DNA of 64,000 bases from JAXGRD01 sp040766105 (GTDB lineage: Bacteria; Bacillota; Clostridia; Peptostreptococcales; Anaerovoracaceae), in NCBI GenBank assembly GCA_040766105.1, contig JAXGRD010000002.1:1-64000 (forward strand), in the 5' to 3' direction. Made by a program: the position numbers and the translations under genes. Shown one piece after another: positions 16,978 to 25,640 of this stretch; the stretch's first letter is position 1; each line of letters begins with the position of its first letter. The notes beneath the pieces are model-generated. The model was not told the origin of the DNA. It was given only the letters and a program-made list of their open reading frames with translations, and searched no databases.

Positions 16978-18291
16978 ATGAAAAATAAGCTGATCAAAAA
17001 AATACAGGACAGAGATATCACCGTAGGTGTGGTCGGACTGGGATATGTAGGGTTGCCCTTGGCAGTGGAAAAGGCGAGGGCCGGCTTTAAGACCATTGGA
17101 TTTGATGTGCAATCTGTAAAAGTGGACATGGTGAACAACGGCGAAAACTACATTGGTGATGTCGTAGATGACGACCTGAAGGAATTGGTAGACAGCGGTA
17201 TGCTTTCTGCTACCTGCGACTTTAGCTTTGTCAAGGATGTGGACTTTGTTGCCATCTGCGTACCCACACCATTGGATGCGCATCAGCAACCGGATATCAG
17301 TGCCGTACAATCCTCCACGGAAGCGATTGCCAAATACCTAACCAAAGAAACCATCGTCGTTCTGGAATCCACCACTTATCCGGGAACCACAGAAGACCTA
17401 CTCATGCCAATCTTGGAAGAAGGTTCCGGCCTTATTTGCGGGGAAGACTTCTACTTGGGATTCTCTCCTGAAAGAGTCGACCCGGGCAACTTAATCTATA
17501 AGACTAAGAATACACCTAAGGTCGTGGGTGCCATCGGAAAGGATGCCACGGAGGTCATCGCTACCATGTATAAGGCTGTTTTGGACAGCGATGTTTTTGA
17601 AGCGTCTTCTCCCGCCATTGCAGAGATGGAAAAGATTTTGGAAAACACATACAGAAATATAAACATAGGGCTTGCCAATGAAATGGCTATGCTCTGTGAC
17701 AAGATGGGAATTGACTACTGGGAAGTGGTGGATGCCGCAAGCACAAAGCCCTACGGATTCCAAGCATTTTATCCGGGTCCCGGCTTGGGCGGTCACTGCA
17801 TCCCCTTGGATCCCTACTATCTGTCCTGGAAGGCAAGAGAGTTTGGATTCCATACATCCATGATTGAAAGCTCCATGATGATCAACGATAAGATGCCGGA
17901 GTACTGTGTAGAGCGTGCCAGCAAGGTGCTGAATCACTTCGAAAAACCTCTGAAGAACTCCAAGGTTTTGATTCTGGGTGTGGCATATAAGCAGGATATT
18001 GACGATTATAGAGAGAGCCCCGCCATTGATGTAATCAATATTCTCAAGGAAAACGGATCCAAGGTGGATTTCTATGACCCGTTTATTCCGGAATATAAGG
18101 ACAACGGAGAGTTTTTCAAGGGCATCGACGGCATCGATCCACAGGTGATTGCCGGATATGACTTGGTTATGATAACAGCCAGCCACAGCAATGTGGACTA
18201 TGATATGGTGCAGAAAAATGCAGTGGCAATCTTTGACACGAAAAACGCCATGAAGAAGGTCGCAGACCGAAGCAACATAGAAGTTCTGTAA
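16978..18291 (+). CDS. wbpA: UDP-N-acetyl-D-glucosamine 6-dehydrogenase (WbpA type)
   Basis: A 437-residue UDP-glucose/GDP-mannose dehydrogenase family enzyme. VGVVGLGYVGLPLAVEKA is the NAD-binding turn, LESTTYPGTTEDL and GFSPERVDPGN are family motifs, and GPGLGGHCIPLDPYYL contains the catalytic Cys near residue 273. The C-terminal domain has ILGVAYKQDIDDYRESPA. These patterns match WbpA/WbpO more than UDP-glucose dehydrogenase. It oxidises C6 of UDP-GlcNAc to the uronic acid with two NAD+. AAGGAG lies ahead of the ATG. WbpB follows 19 bases later. Confidence 0.85.
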   Translation: MKNKLIKKIQDRDITVGVVGLGYVGLPLAVEKARAGFKTIGFDVQSVKVDMVNNGENYIGDVVDDDLKELVDSGMLSATCDFSFVKDVDFVAICVPTPLDAHQQPDISAVQSSTEAIAKYLTKETIVVLESTTYPGTTEDLLMPILEEGSGLICGEDFYLGFSPERVDPGNLIYKTKNTPKVVGAIGKDATEVIATMYKAVLDSDVFEASSPAIAEMEKILENTYRNINIGLANEMAMLCDKMGIDYWEVVDAASTKPYGFQAFYPGPGLGGHCIPLDPYYLSWKAREFGFHTSMIESSMMINDKMPEYCVERASKVLNHFEKPLKNSKVLILGVAYKQDIDDYRESPAIDVINILKENGSKVDFYDPFIPEYKDNGEFFKGIDGIDPQVIAGYDLVMITASHSNVDYDMVQKNAVAIFDTKNAMKKVADRSNIEVL

Positions 18292-18309
18292 TAATAGGAG
18301 ATAACAAAT

Positions 18310-19383
18310 ATGAAATACGCATTGATAGGATGTGGAAGAATCGCTACGAACCATGTAAAGGCAGCTTTGAACAACGATCTGGAGATTGTTGGTCTCTGTG
18401 ATGTGATTCCCGAAAAAATCGAAGAAATTATGGAAAAGCATGACTTTCAGAACAATGAAAAAATCAGAAAGTACACCGATTACAAGGAAATGTTGGACCA
18501 AGTCAAGCCGGAACTTGTGAGCATTGCCACAGAGAGCGGAAATCATGCGGAAATAGCTCTCTACTGCATTGACAAGGGTATTCACTTAATCATAGAAAAG
18601 CCCATGGCAATGAGCATCGAGGATGCAAATAAAATCATCGATAAATCCAAAGAGAAGGGCGTAAAGGTTTCCTCCTGTCATCAGAATCGTTTCAACGTTG
18701 CCATCCAAGAAATGCGGAAAGCAGTTGAAGGGGGAAGATTCGGAAGGATTTCCCACGGTTCGATTCACGTTAGATGGAACAGGGGAAAGGGATATTATGA
18801 CCAGGCTTCCTGGAGAGGAACTTGGGCTGAGGACGGTGGAGCGCTGATGAATCAGTGTATTCACGGAATCGATTTGCTCCGTTGGATGATGGGAGATGAG
18901 ATTGAGGAAGTCTACGGTGCCACAAGACAGCAGTTCCATGATTACTTGGAAGCAGAGGATCTGGGGATGGCAGTTGTAAAGTTTAAAAACGGCACCATTG
19001 GTACCATAGAAGGAACCACCAATGTCTATCCCAAGAACCTGGAAGAAACCCTCTACATGTTCGGGGAAAAGGGTACTGTGAAAATTGGCGGAACTTCCAC
19101 AAATAATATTGATGTGTGGGAGTTTGCAGATGAAACGGAAGAAGATGCCAAGAATAAAGGCTTGGAAGAGGCTACCAGCAACGTATATGGAAACGGGCAT
19201 ACGGATCTTTTTGCAGATGTCATCGATGCCATCAAGACAGATAGAGCTCCTTATGTGGATGCGGTTGCCGGGCGAAACGCTCTGGAATTGGTACTTGCAA
19301 TCTATAAGAGCCAAAAGACGGGTCAGCCGGTCAAGTTCCCCCTTAGGGACTTTGCCAGCACGGATATGAAGGGTGAGTTTTAA
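18310..19383 (+). CDS. wbpB: UDP-GlcNAcA 3-dehydrogenase (WbpB/WlbA type Gfo/Idh/MocA oxidoreductase)
   Basis: A 357-residue Gfo/Idh/MocA protein. ALIGCGRIATNHVKAA is the NAD-binding turn, IIEKPMAM the conserved EKP motif near residue 98, and GGALMNQCIHGIDLLRWMMG the substrate-binding helix containing the catalytic His. In the WbpB/WlbA branch it oxidises C3 of UDP-GlcNAcA to the 3-keto form that WbpE aminates. The order WbpA-WbpB, with WbpD two genes on, supports this. RBS AGGAGATAAC. Confidence 0.85.
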   Translation: MKYALIGCGRIATNHVKAALNNDLEIVGLCDVIPEKIEEIMEKHDFQNNEKIRKYTDYKEMLDQVKPELVSIATESGNHAEIALYCIDKGIHLIIEKPMAMSIEDANKIIDKSKEKGVKVSSCHQNRFNVAIQEMRKAVEGGRFGRISHGSIHVRWNRGKGYYDQASWRGTWAEDGGALMNQCIHGIDLLRWMMGDEIEEVYGATRQQFHDYLEAEDLGMAVVKFKNGTIGTIEGTTNVYPKNLEETLYMFGEKGTVKIGGTSTNNIDVWEFADETEEDAKNKGLEEATSNVYGNGHTDLFADVIDAIKTDRAPYVDAVAGRNALELVLAIYKSQKTGQPVKFPLRDFASTDMKGEF

Positions 19384-19398
19384 TTCGGTGAAAGAATC

Positions 19399-20301
19399 AT
19401 GTTATTAAGCAACATTATCCCACAACTGGGAGTGGACATTGACTTTGAAGTAAGAAATGAAAAACCATTTACGTACTTAGCACTGACAGCACAAGCCACG
19501 GCTGAAGCAACCTGTGTTTATCTTACCAACATCAAGTTTCTTGATGAAATAAAAGAAAATGTCACCATGGTGATTACAACAGAAGAAATTGCAGAGCGAA
19601 TTGTTGATAAGGGCGTCCTTGTCACGGAAGATCCGAGAAGCATATTTTTTCTCGTTCACAACCACTTGTCTAAAATGGAAGGCTACAAAAGAGAGCGATT
19701 TGAGAATCAAATTGATCCCACAGCAGAAATCAGTCCACAGGCATGCATCGCTGACCACAATGTTATTATCAAAAAGGGTGCCGTTGTGGGACCATTCGTG
19801 CTTATTGATGCCAACACGGTCATTGGTGAAAACTCCGTCATTCGAGCAGGTGCAACCCTTGGTGATGGCGGATTTGAACATAAAAAATACAAGGGCAGTG
19901 TCGTTACAGTGAACCATATCGGCGGAATCGTCATTGGCGATAACGTAGATGTGGGACACAACAGCACAATTCAGAATGCAATCTATCCTTGGTCGGACAC
20001 CATTATTGAGGACGGATGTCGCATCGATAATTTAGTGCATGTCTCTCATGCCTGTCATCTTCACAAGAGGGTATTTGTCGTCGCTACGACTGTAATTGCC
20101 GGTAGAACTGTTGTTGGGGAGGATACGTGGATTGGTATTGGTGCATCCATTGCAAACGGCCTTACCATTGGATCCAACGCCAGAGTCAACATGGGAGCTG
20201 TGGTGACAAAGAATGTTGAAGACGGCGGAAGTGTGAGCGGAAATTTTGCAATCGACCATCAGAAATTTATACAAAACATGAAAAAGGGATTGGAGGAATA
20301 G
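19399..20301 (+). CDS. LpxD-like hexapeptide-repeat acyltransferase
   Basis: A 300-residue protein. The first 100 residues resemble the uridine-binding domain of LpxD; from about 108 on ([20 protein letters not shown]) there is a left-handed beta-helix of hexapeptide repeats including [15 protein letters not shown] and [13 protein letters not shown], where the histidine corresponds to the LpxD catalytic His. LpxD proper builds lipid A, which this kind of organism would not make. I infer an N-acyltransferase acting on a UDP-amino sugar of this operon, for example the product of the PglE-like aminotransferase, which otherwise lacks a dedicated partner. Confidence 0.7.
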   Translation: MLLSNIIPQLGVDIDFEVRNEKPFTYLALTAQATAEATCVYLTNIKFLDEIKENVTMVITTEEIAERIVDKGVLVTEDPRSIFFLVHNHLSKMEGYKRERFENQIDPTAEISPQACIADHNVIIKKGAVVGPFVLIDANTVIGENSVIRAGATLGDGGFEHKKYKGSVVTVNHIGGIVIGDNVDVGHNSTIQNAIYPWSDTIIEDGCRIDNLVHVSHACHLHKRVFVVATTVIAGRTVVGEDTWIGIGASIANGLTIGSNARVNMGAVVTKNVEDGGSVSGNFAIDHQKFIQNMKKGLEE

Positions 20302-20309
20302 ATAAAAAA

Positions 20310-20876
20310 GTGTGTGATTTTTATCTGCACCCGTCCAGTTACGTGGATGAAGGTGTAACCATTGGAAAAGGAACAAATATTTGGCATTTTAGTCACATAA
20401 TGTCAGGGGCACAAATTGGTGCCGGTTGTTCACTTGGTCAGAATGTTAACGTGGGCAATGATGTAGTCATAGGGGATGGGTGCAAAATACAGAACAATGT
20501 TTCTGTTTATGAAGGTGTAACCTTAGAGGATTATGTTTTTTGTGGGCCATCCATGACATTTACAAATGACCTTACCCCTCGAGCTAAGTTTCCTAAGGGA
20601 AAAAGTCAATATATTTCAACACATGTAAAAAAAGGGGCTTCTATAGGTGCCAACGCGACGATTGTGTGCGGAACTGTAATCGGAGAGTGGGCAATGATAT
20701 CCGCAGGAGCTGTTGTTACAAAGGATGTTCCGAATTACGCTCTCATGGTGGGAATGCCTGCCGTACAGAAGGGATGGGTCTGCCAATGTGGAATGATATT
20801 GGACGAGACCAAGGTTTGTTCTTGTGGCAGAGAATATGAAGAAAAGGATAAAAAACTGTTTATAGTTGAGGAATAA
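20310..20876 (+). CDS. wbpD: UDP-2-acetamido-3-amino-glucuronate N-acetyltransferase (WbpD/WlbB type)
   Basis: A 188-residue left-handed beta-helix acetyltransferase. [25 protein letters not shown] is the typical WbpD/WlbB opening, followed by [23 protein letters not shown] with the catalytic-site Asn. The C-terminal tail has four cysteines in a WVCQCG ... VCSCG arrangement, as in other members of the family. It acetylates the 3-amino group from acetyl-CoA, completing UDP-2,3-diacetamido-2,3-dideoxyglucuronate. The start is GTG at 20310, eleven bases after GGAGGA. Confidence 0.85.
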   Translation: MCDFYLHPSSYVDEGVTIGKGTNIWHFSHIMSGAQIGAGCSLGQNVNVGNDVVIGDGCKIQNNVSVYEGVTLEDYVFCGPSMTFTNDLTPRAKFPKGKSQYISTHVKKGASIGANATIVCGTVIGEWAMISAGAVVTKDVPNYALMVGMPAVQKGWVCQCGMILDETKVCSCGREYEEKDKKLFIVEE

Positions 20877-20879
20877 AAC

Positions 20880-21998
20880 ATGGTAAAGATATGTCATATG
20901 ACAAGTGTTCATAAAAGCAATGACATTCGCATTTTCGTAAAAGAATGCACCTCTTTGGCGAAGAAGGAAAATTACGATGTTTTTTTTGTTGCACCGGGTT
21001 CTTCCCGCAGGGAGAACGGAGTGACCATAGTGGGAATCGGTGAACAACCCAAAGGGAGAATCGGTCGGATGTTGAAGTCGGGAAAAAGTGCTTATAAGGC
21101 TGCTTTGGAGTTGAATGCCGACTTGTATCACTTCCATGATCCGGAACTTCTTCCCTACGGAGCGAAACTGAAGAAAAAAGGAAAGCATGTCATCTTTGAC
21201 AGTCATGAAAACTATCCCCTTCAGATTCGAGAGAAATACTATATTCCCAAAATTTTTAGAAATATAATAGCTAAAACTTATGTGAGAATAGAAAATAGTG
21301 TATGTAAAAAAATAGATGGTGTGATTTTTCCATGCTTGGAGGATGGCGTTCATCCTTTTGAAGGTAGAGCTAAGCACACTACAACAATAGATAATATGCC
21401 TAGACTTGAAGAAATCTATAATTATTATAAAGGCGATGCAAAAAGAAGCGTGTTTTCCGTATGCTATGCAGGAAGTTTGTCTGAAGCAAGGGGGATCACC
21501 AACCTTATGGATGCCTGTTACGAAGCGAAGGTTCCATTGATTTTGGCGGGCAACTTCACAAGTGCAGAATACGAAGCAGAAGTGCGAGCAAGGTACAGTT
21601 TCTCCTGTGTAGATTACCGAGGGGTTTACAATAGAGAACAGCTGAAGGATATATTGGAAGAGGCATCTCTTGGTGCAAGCACCTTGTTACCTGTGGGACA
21701 GTATAAAAATATTAAAAACTTACCAACTAAAGTATATGAGTATATGTCGATGGGTTTACCAGTATTGTTATCAGACCATCCTTATGGGCGGGAAGTAGTT
21801 GCTAAGTATAACTTTGCAGAATTAGTAGATGCCGAGAACCCTCATGCTATGGCAGAAATGATTTTAGAGCTTAAGAATGACCCGGAAAGATGTAGACGAT
21901 TAGGACAAAACGGTCGCAAGGCCGTAAAAGAAGTGTTTAATTGGGATGTGGAAGAAGAAAAACTGTTTAATTTTTATGAAGAGATTTGCGGAGAGTAG
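20880..21998 (+). CDS. GT4 family glycosyltransferase
   Basis: A 372-residue GT-B glycosyltransferase. The N-terminal domain opens ICHMTSVHKSNDIRIFVKECTSL and includes YHFHDPELLPYG and FDSHENYP. The C-terminal domain has VCYAGSLSEARGI and LPTKVYEYMSMGLPVLLSD, the donor-binding segment ending in an E-x7-E type motif. It starts three bases after the WbpD gene. It shares its opening pattern with the next gene, which suggests an old duplication. The sugar transferred cannot be told. Confidence 0.8.
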   Translation: MVKICHMTSVHKSNDIRIFVKECTSLAKKENYDVFFVAPGSSRRENGVTIVGIGEQPKGRIGRMLKSGKSAYKAALELNADLYHFHDPELLPYGAKLKKKGKHVIFDSHENYPLQIREKYYIPKIFRNIIAKTYVRIENSVCKKIDGVIFPCLEDGVHPFEGRAKHTTTIDNMPRLEEIYNYYKGDAKRSVFSVCYAGSLSEARGITNLMDACYEAKVPLILAGNFTSAEYEAEVRARYSFSCVDYRGVYNREQLKDILEEASLGASTLLPVGQYKNIKNLPTKVYEYMSMGLPVLLSDHPYGREVVAKYNFAELVDAENPHAMAEMILELKNDPERCRRLGQNGRKAVKEVFNWDVEEEKLFNFYEEICGE

Positions 21999-22002
21999 AT
22001 GA

Positions 22003-23109
22003 ATGAAAATCGTACATGTAGGCTATGAACATCGCTTCGATGACACTCGCATCTTCTTAAAGGAATGCAAGTCCTTGCAAAAGTTGGGACATGAAGTTGT
22101 TTTCATCACTTCCAATAAAAACGGATCCACCGATGAAGCTCGGATGGATGGTGTGGAAATAAAGGTTCTGAAACTCAACGGGCGTCGGATTATCAGGCAA
22201 CTGAACTATAACAAAGAATTGTTCCAGGTTCTTCTCAAGGAAGAGGCTGATCTCTACTTTATCCATGAGGTTGTCCTCGTTGGAGTTGGTAAGAAATTGC
22301 TGAAATATGGAAAACGAGTCATATACGATATGCACGAAAACTCTCCCAAACAGATTGGGACCCAGCTGTCCAAAGGAAAAGGGAAATTTCTCGCACCTCT
22401 CGCTGAAAGATGGGTTGCCCATTGGGAAGACGGTTTACTGAAAAAAGCCAATGGCGTATTAGTTGTGGCTGAGATTCAGGCGGAACGACTGCGTCAGTTG
22501 AATATAAAGAACTGGGCTATCGTATTTAACTTTCCCGTATTGGAGGAAACCCATGGCAATTACGATAAGAAAAATCAAATATGCTATGCCGGTGGAATCA
22601 CTGTCGAGCGTGGAATCACCAATTTAGTAAAGATGATGGACAGTATTGATTGTGAGTTGGCACTTGCCGGAAGAATACAGAATTCCTATCGTGAAAACTT
22701 ACAGCAGCTTCCCGGTTATAAAAAAGTTGTGGAAAAAGGATATCTATCAAAAAAGGAAATTTTGGATTTATATGGGGAAAGTCTGGTAGGTATGTGTACT
22801 CTTCTCAATACACCCAACCATTATACCAGCTATCCCATTAAAATGTTTGAGTATATGAATGCCGGCTTGCCGGTTGTTTGTTCGAACTTTCCAAACATGA
22901 AGGAAATTATTGAAACGGAGCAATGCGGTTTTACCGTGGATCCGGATAATATTTCTGAAATTGCTACTGCAGTCGATTATCTTCTCACCAATAGAGAGGC
23001 CGCCAGGGCCATGGGGGAGAGGGGGCGAAAAGCTGTACGCGAAAAATACAACTGGGATGTGGAAGCGAAGAAGATGTTGCAAGTCGTGGATAATATAGAG
23101 AATTTCTGA
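22003..23109 (+). CDS. GT4 family glycosyltransferase, paralogue of the preceding one
   Basis: A 368-residue GT-B enzyme with the same layout as its neighbour: IVHVGYEHRFDDTRIFLKECKSL at the N-terminus, FIHEVVLVG, YDMHENSPKQIG, then ICYAGGITVERGITNLV and YPIKMFEYMNAGLPVVCSN in the C-terminal half. The two proteins keep the same motifs in the same order but differ widely in between, so they probably add different sugars. RBS GAGTAGATGA; only four bases separate the genes. Confidence 0.8.
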   Translation: MKIVHVGYEHRFDDTRIFLKECKSLQKLGHEVVFITSNKNGSTDEARMDGVEIKVLKLNGRRIIRQLNYNKELFQVLLKEEADLYFIHEVVLVGVGKKLLKYGKRVIYDMHENSPKQIGTQLSKGKGKFLAPLAERWVAHWEDGLLKKANGVLVVAEIQAERLRQLNIKNWAIVFNFPVLEETHGNYDKKNQICYAGGITVERGITNLVKMMDSIDCELALAGRIQNSYRENLQQLPGYKKVVEKGYLSKKEILDLYGESLVGMCTLLNTPNHYTSYPIKMFEYMNAGLPVVCSNFPNMKEIIETEQCGFTVDPDNISEIATAVDYLLTNREAARAMGERGRKAVREKYNWDVEAKKMLQVVDNIENF

Positions 23110-23119
23110 GAGGTTTGAT

Positions 23120-24454
23120 TTGAAGAGAGTTCTTGATCTACAAGTGAATAAGAAAACAATCCTGTTCCTTATTTGGATATTGATCTACATGTTTGCCTTA
23201 TCTTGGGGATATGCTCACATTTTGGCCGGGAAGGTTCAGTACTTTCAATTGGATTTCGTTTTATGGAAGTATTTAATCGGGAGTCTTTGGATTATCGTAC
23301 TTTTTTTGAATATTCGACATGAGGAACGAACAGTATCTTCTTTTTTATTGAATTTTCATCTGATCATTGGGATTATTCCCATTGCAGTAATCTATTCCTT
23401 GTGCAATGGTAGCACAGCGTATTTTACAGTATTGTGCATTGCGTATCTGGTAGCGGAACTGCTGGTAAAAGTAAAGTGGAAGAAAGAAGGGTTCTCTTCT
23501 TTTTATATTGAACGATTCACGCAATTTGTCCTCTTTGGTTGTATGCTGGTTGTCCTAGGGATTTTGGGATACACTTTCATGACAAATGGGTTGCCTACAC
23601 TGACAGCCCTCAATTTCTCCGATGTTTACGATTTGCGTGGGGACGGGTATTTCATCACCAATGAATACCTGAATTATATCTATAGGTGGACCATGGCAGT
23701 TTTCCTTCCATTCCTATTGGCCTATTTTTTGGTGAAACAGCGATATCTTCTCGCGACCATTTGCGTGATTATATCTTTTGTTTTCTATTTGTATTCCGGG
23801 AACAAGACGAACCTGTTCTTGATTCCCTTAGTAATAGGAGTATATATTTTTGCACAGTATAAGGATACTAATTATCGTTTTTACGGCTTATTCACCTTGG
23901 GTCTGGCGCTTACGGTACCCCTTACCACTCTGGCGAATTTCTACATGCCCTTTAGCTTGTTTGTAAGAAGGACATTGGTCATACCTGCCAACTTGAAATT
24001 CGTATACTATGATTTTTTCAGCAACAATCCGAAGTTGGGATTGAGCGGCACGCTTTGGGGAAGCAAATTGGGAGTCACCTATCCCTATGAGAAAAAGATC
24101 GGATACATCATTTCCGAGGAGTACTTTGGTCTTCCCAACATGAATTCGAACACCGGTTTTCTCGCAGAGGGTTTTTCCCGATTCGGATATGTGGGAATCT
24201 TCCTGGTCCTCATTCTCTTTGCAATGATTCTCATATTGCTTGATCGCTTGCAGAGAAGAACGGGCTATACGTTTGCGGTTACTATGAGTGTTTATCCAAT
24301 TTTTACCCTCAACGATGGACAATTAATAGATTCTCTAATATTCGGTCCGATGTTGGTATTATTACTTGTTATATTGCTATATCATGACAATCATTCAAAA
24401 GAAGGAGAGGAATTACAATGGAGAAGGCGAATACTACCAAGGATAAGTATATAA
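23120..24454 (+). CDS. wzy: O-antigen/oligosaccharide repeat-unit polymerase (Wzy type)
   Basis: A 444-residue integral membrane protein with about 12 hydrophobic segments and a large loop between the later ones (NFYMPFSLFVRRTLVIPANL to MNSNTGFLAEGFSRFGYVG), the usual Wzy topology. NTGFLAEGFSRFGYVGI is the most recognisable stretch. Wzy joins repeat units on the outer face of the membrane. The start is TTG at 23120 behind GAGAGG. Its 3' end overlaps the next gene by 37 bases, so the two are probably translated together. Confidence 0.75.
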   Translation: MKRVLDLQVNKKTILFLIWILIYMFALSWGYAHILAGKVQYFQLDFVLWKYLIGSLWIIVLFLNIRHEERTVSSFLLNFHLIIGIIPIAVIYSLCNGSTAYFTVLCIAYLVAELLVKVKWKKEGFSSFYIERFTQFVLFGCMLVVLGILGYTFMTNGLPTLTALNFSDVYDLRGDGYFITNEYLNYIYRWTMAVFLPFLLAYFLVKQRYLLATICVIISFVFYLYSGNKTNLFLIPLVIGVYIFAQYKDTNYRFYGLFTLGLALTVPLTTLANFYMPFSLFVRRTLVIPANLKFVYYDFFSNNPKLGLSGTLWGSKLGVTYPYEKKIGYIISEEYFGLPNMNSNTGFLAEGFSRFGYVGIFLVLILFAMILILLDRLQRRTGYTFAVTMSVYPIFTLNDGQLIDSLIFGPMLVLLLVILLYHDNHSKEGEELQWRRRILPRISI

Positions 24455-25632
24455 AACTATCTGACTTGCTATTTGCAGTGTGGGACAAAATTATCATACT
24501 GATTATCATCGGTGCAGTTATTGCAGCCGGTGTCTTTGCAATGGAGTACTTAAAGGCAAAAAAGGTTGTGGATGAGGTACCATCCTATCTTAGTCAAATG
24601 GAGCTATACATGGGACCTAAGGCAAACCTTTCCAGCGGAACTGCTTATTCTGAATTATTCCTCAGTGACAAGGTAATCCAAGAGGTTATTTCTTCGGAGA
24701 ATATTTCTGCTACAGTTAAAGAAGTCCGTTCTTATCTCTATGCAGAAGAGAGAGAAGCTACCCTGTTTCGATTGGTTATCCTGACGCCGGAAAAAGAATT
24801 GACAGAGAAAATAGCAGCTGGGATGAGCACGGTTGGACTGGCGGAAGTAACCAGTACGGTGGATAGCTCGCAGATGAAAGTGATACAAATGCCGGGACAG
24901 CCAAAACCGGTGAAATCCAATATTGAGCAGGTGCAGACGGCGTACACGGCCATGTCGGTGAAAACCTTCCCGGGCAGTTTAGTAACGGACTGGGAAACCT
25001 ATTACAATGATTCCATGAAATTGACAAGCATGATTATTAAAGCGGTCTTTGCCGGCGTAGCTGCAGCCGGGTTTGTGGCGGTATGCTTGATTGTCATTGC
25101 AATCTTTAAGCGCAAGCTTCGATATCCTGCTGATATAGAATATGCTTCCAATCTCAATGTGATTCTGACCGTAGATCAGAAGAAGCAGGGGTTGCATCCA
25201 CTAGCAGGAAAGATTATTGATTTTTCAGATGGTGGAAAGAGCTTTATCTTTGTTGGTGGTCGTCCCGGAGACGGTTCTACAACTATGGCAGAAGCTGCCG
25301 TGGAAGGTATGAAAGCTATGGGGGAACAAGCAACCTATGTTCCCGCATCTGAAGTTTCCGAAAACATGGTGAAGGCGACACAGGGATATCTTATCGCTGA
25401 CGGTGGCTCCTTTGGCGGATCCTACGAAGGGGTTTCCAAGAGCAAGTGGTTTGACGGAACGGTATTGGTCATTGGAGAAGACAGCGTGGACGATGTGCAG
25501 ATTCATCGCATGAAGTCTGATTTGACTGCAACGGGTGCAAATATTCTTGGCATTATTCTCAATAAGGCTAAGGTGGATAGAGCGGGCAGAAAGAGCAGAT
25601 ACTTTGGATCCTATTACGGAAGTGAGCAATGA
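24418..25632 (+). CDS. Wzz-type chain-length regulator fused to a degenerate BY-kinase domain
   Basis: A 404-residue protein. Residues ~15-225 form a Wzz domain with transmembrane helices near 28-45 and 205-230. Residues ~235-404 resemble the cytoplasmic tyrosine kinase of CapB/Wzc (FIFVGGRPGDGSTTMAEA near 280), but the Walker A lysine expected in PGEGKST is missing (PGDGSTT), and the Walker A' Asp stretch reads YLIADGG. The tail RYFGSYYGSEQ keeps a tyrosine cluster. I infer control of chain length and export with little or no kinase activity. It is the last polysaccharide gene; no PHP-type phosphatase is present in the window. Confidence 0.7.
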   Translation: MEKANTTKDKYIKLSDLLFAVWDKIIILIIIGAVIAAGVFAMEYLKAKKVVDEVPSYLSQMELYMGPKANLSSGTAYSELFLSDKVIQEVISSENISATVKEVRSYLYAEEREATLFRLVILTPEKELTEKIAAGMSTVGLAEVTSTVDSSQMKVIQMPGQPKPVKSNIEQVQTAYTAMSVKTFPGSLVTDWETYYNDSMKLTSMIIKAVFAGVAAAGFVAVCLIVIAIFKRKLRYPADIEYASNLNVILTVDQKKQGLHPLAGKIIDFSDGGKSFIFVGGRPGDGSTTMAEAAVEGMKAMGEQATYVPASEVSENMVKATQGYLIADGGSFGGSYEGVSKSKWFDGTVLVIGEDSVDDVQIHRMKSDLTATGANILGIILNKAKVDRAGRKSRYFGSYYGSEQ

Positions 25633-25640
25633 GGTGAACC

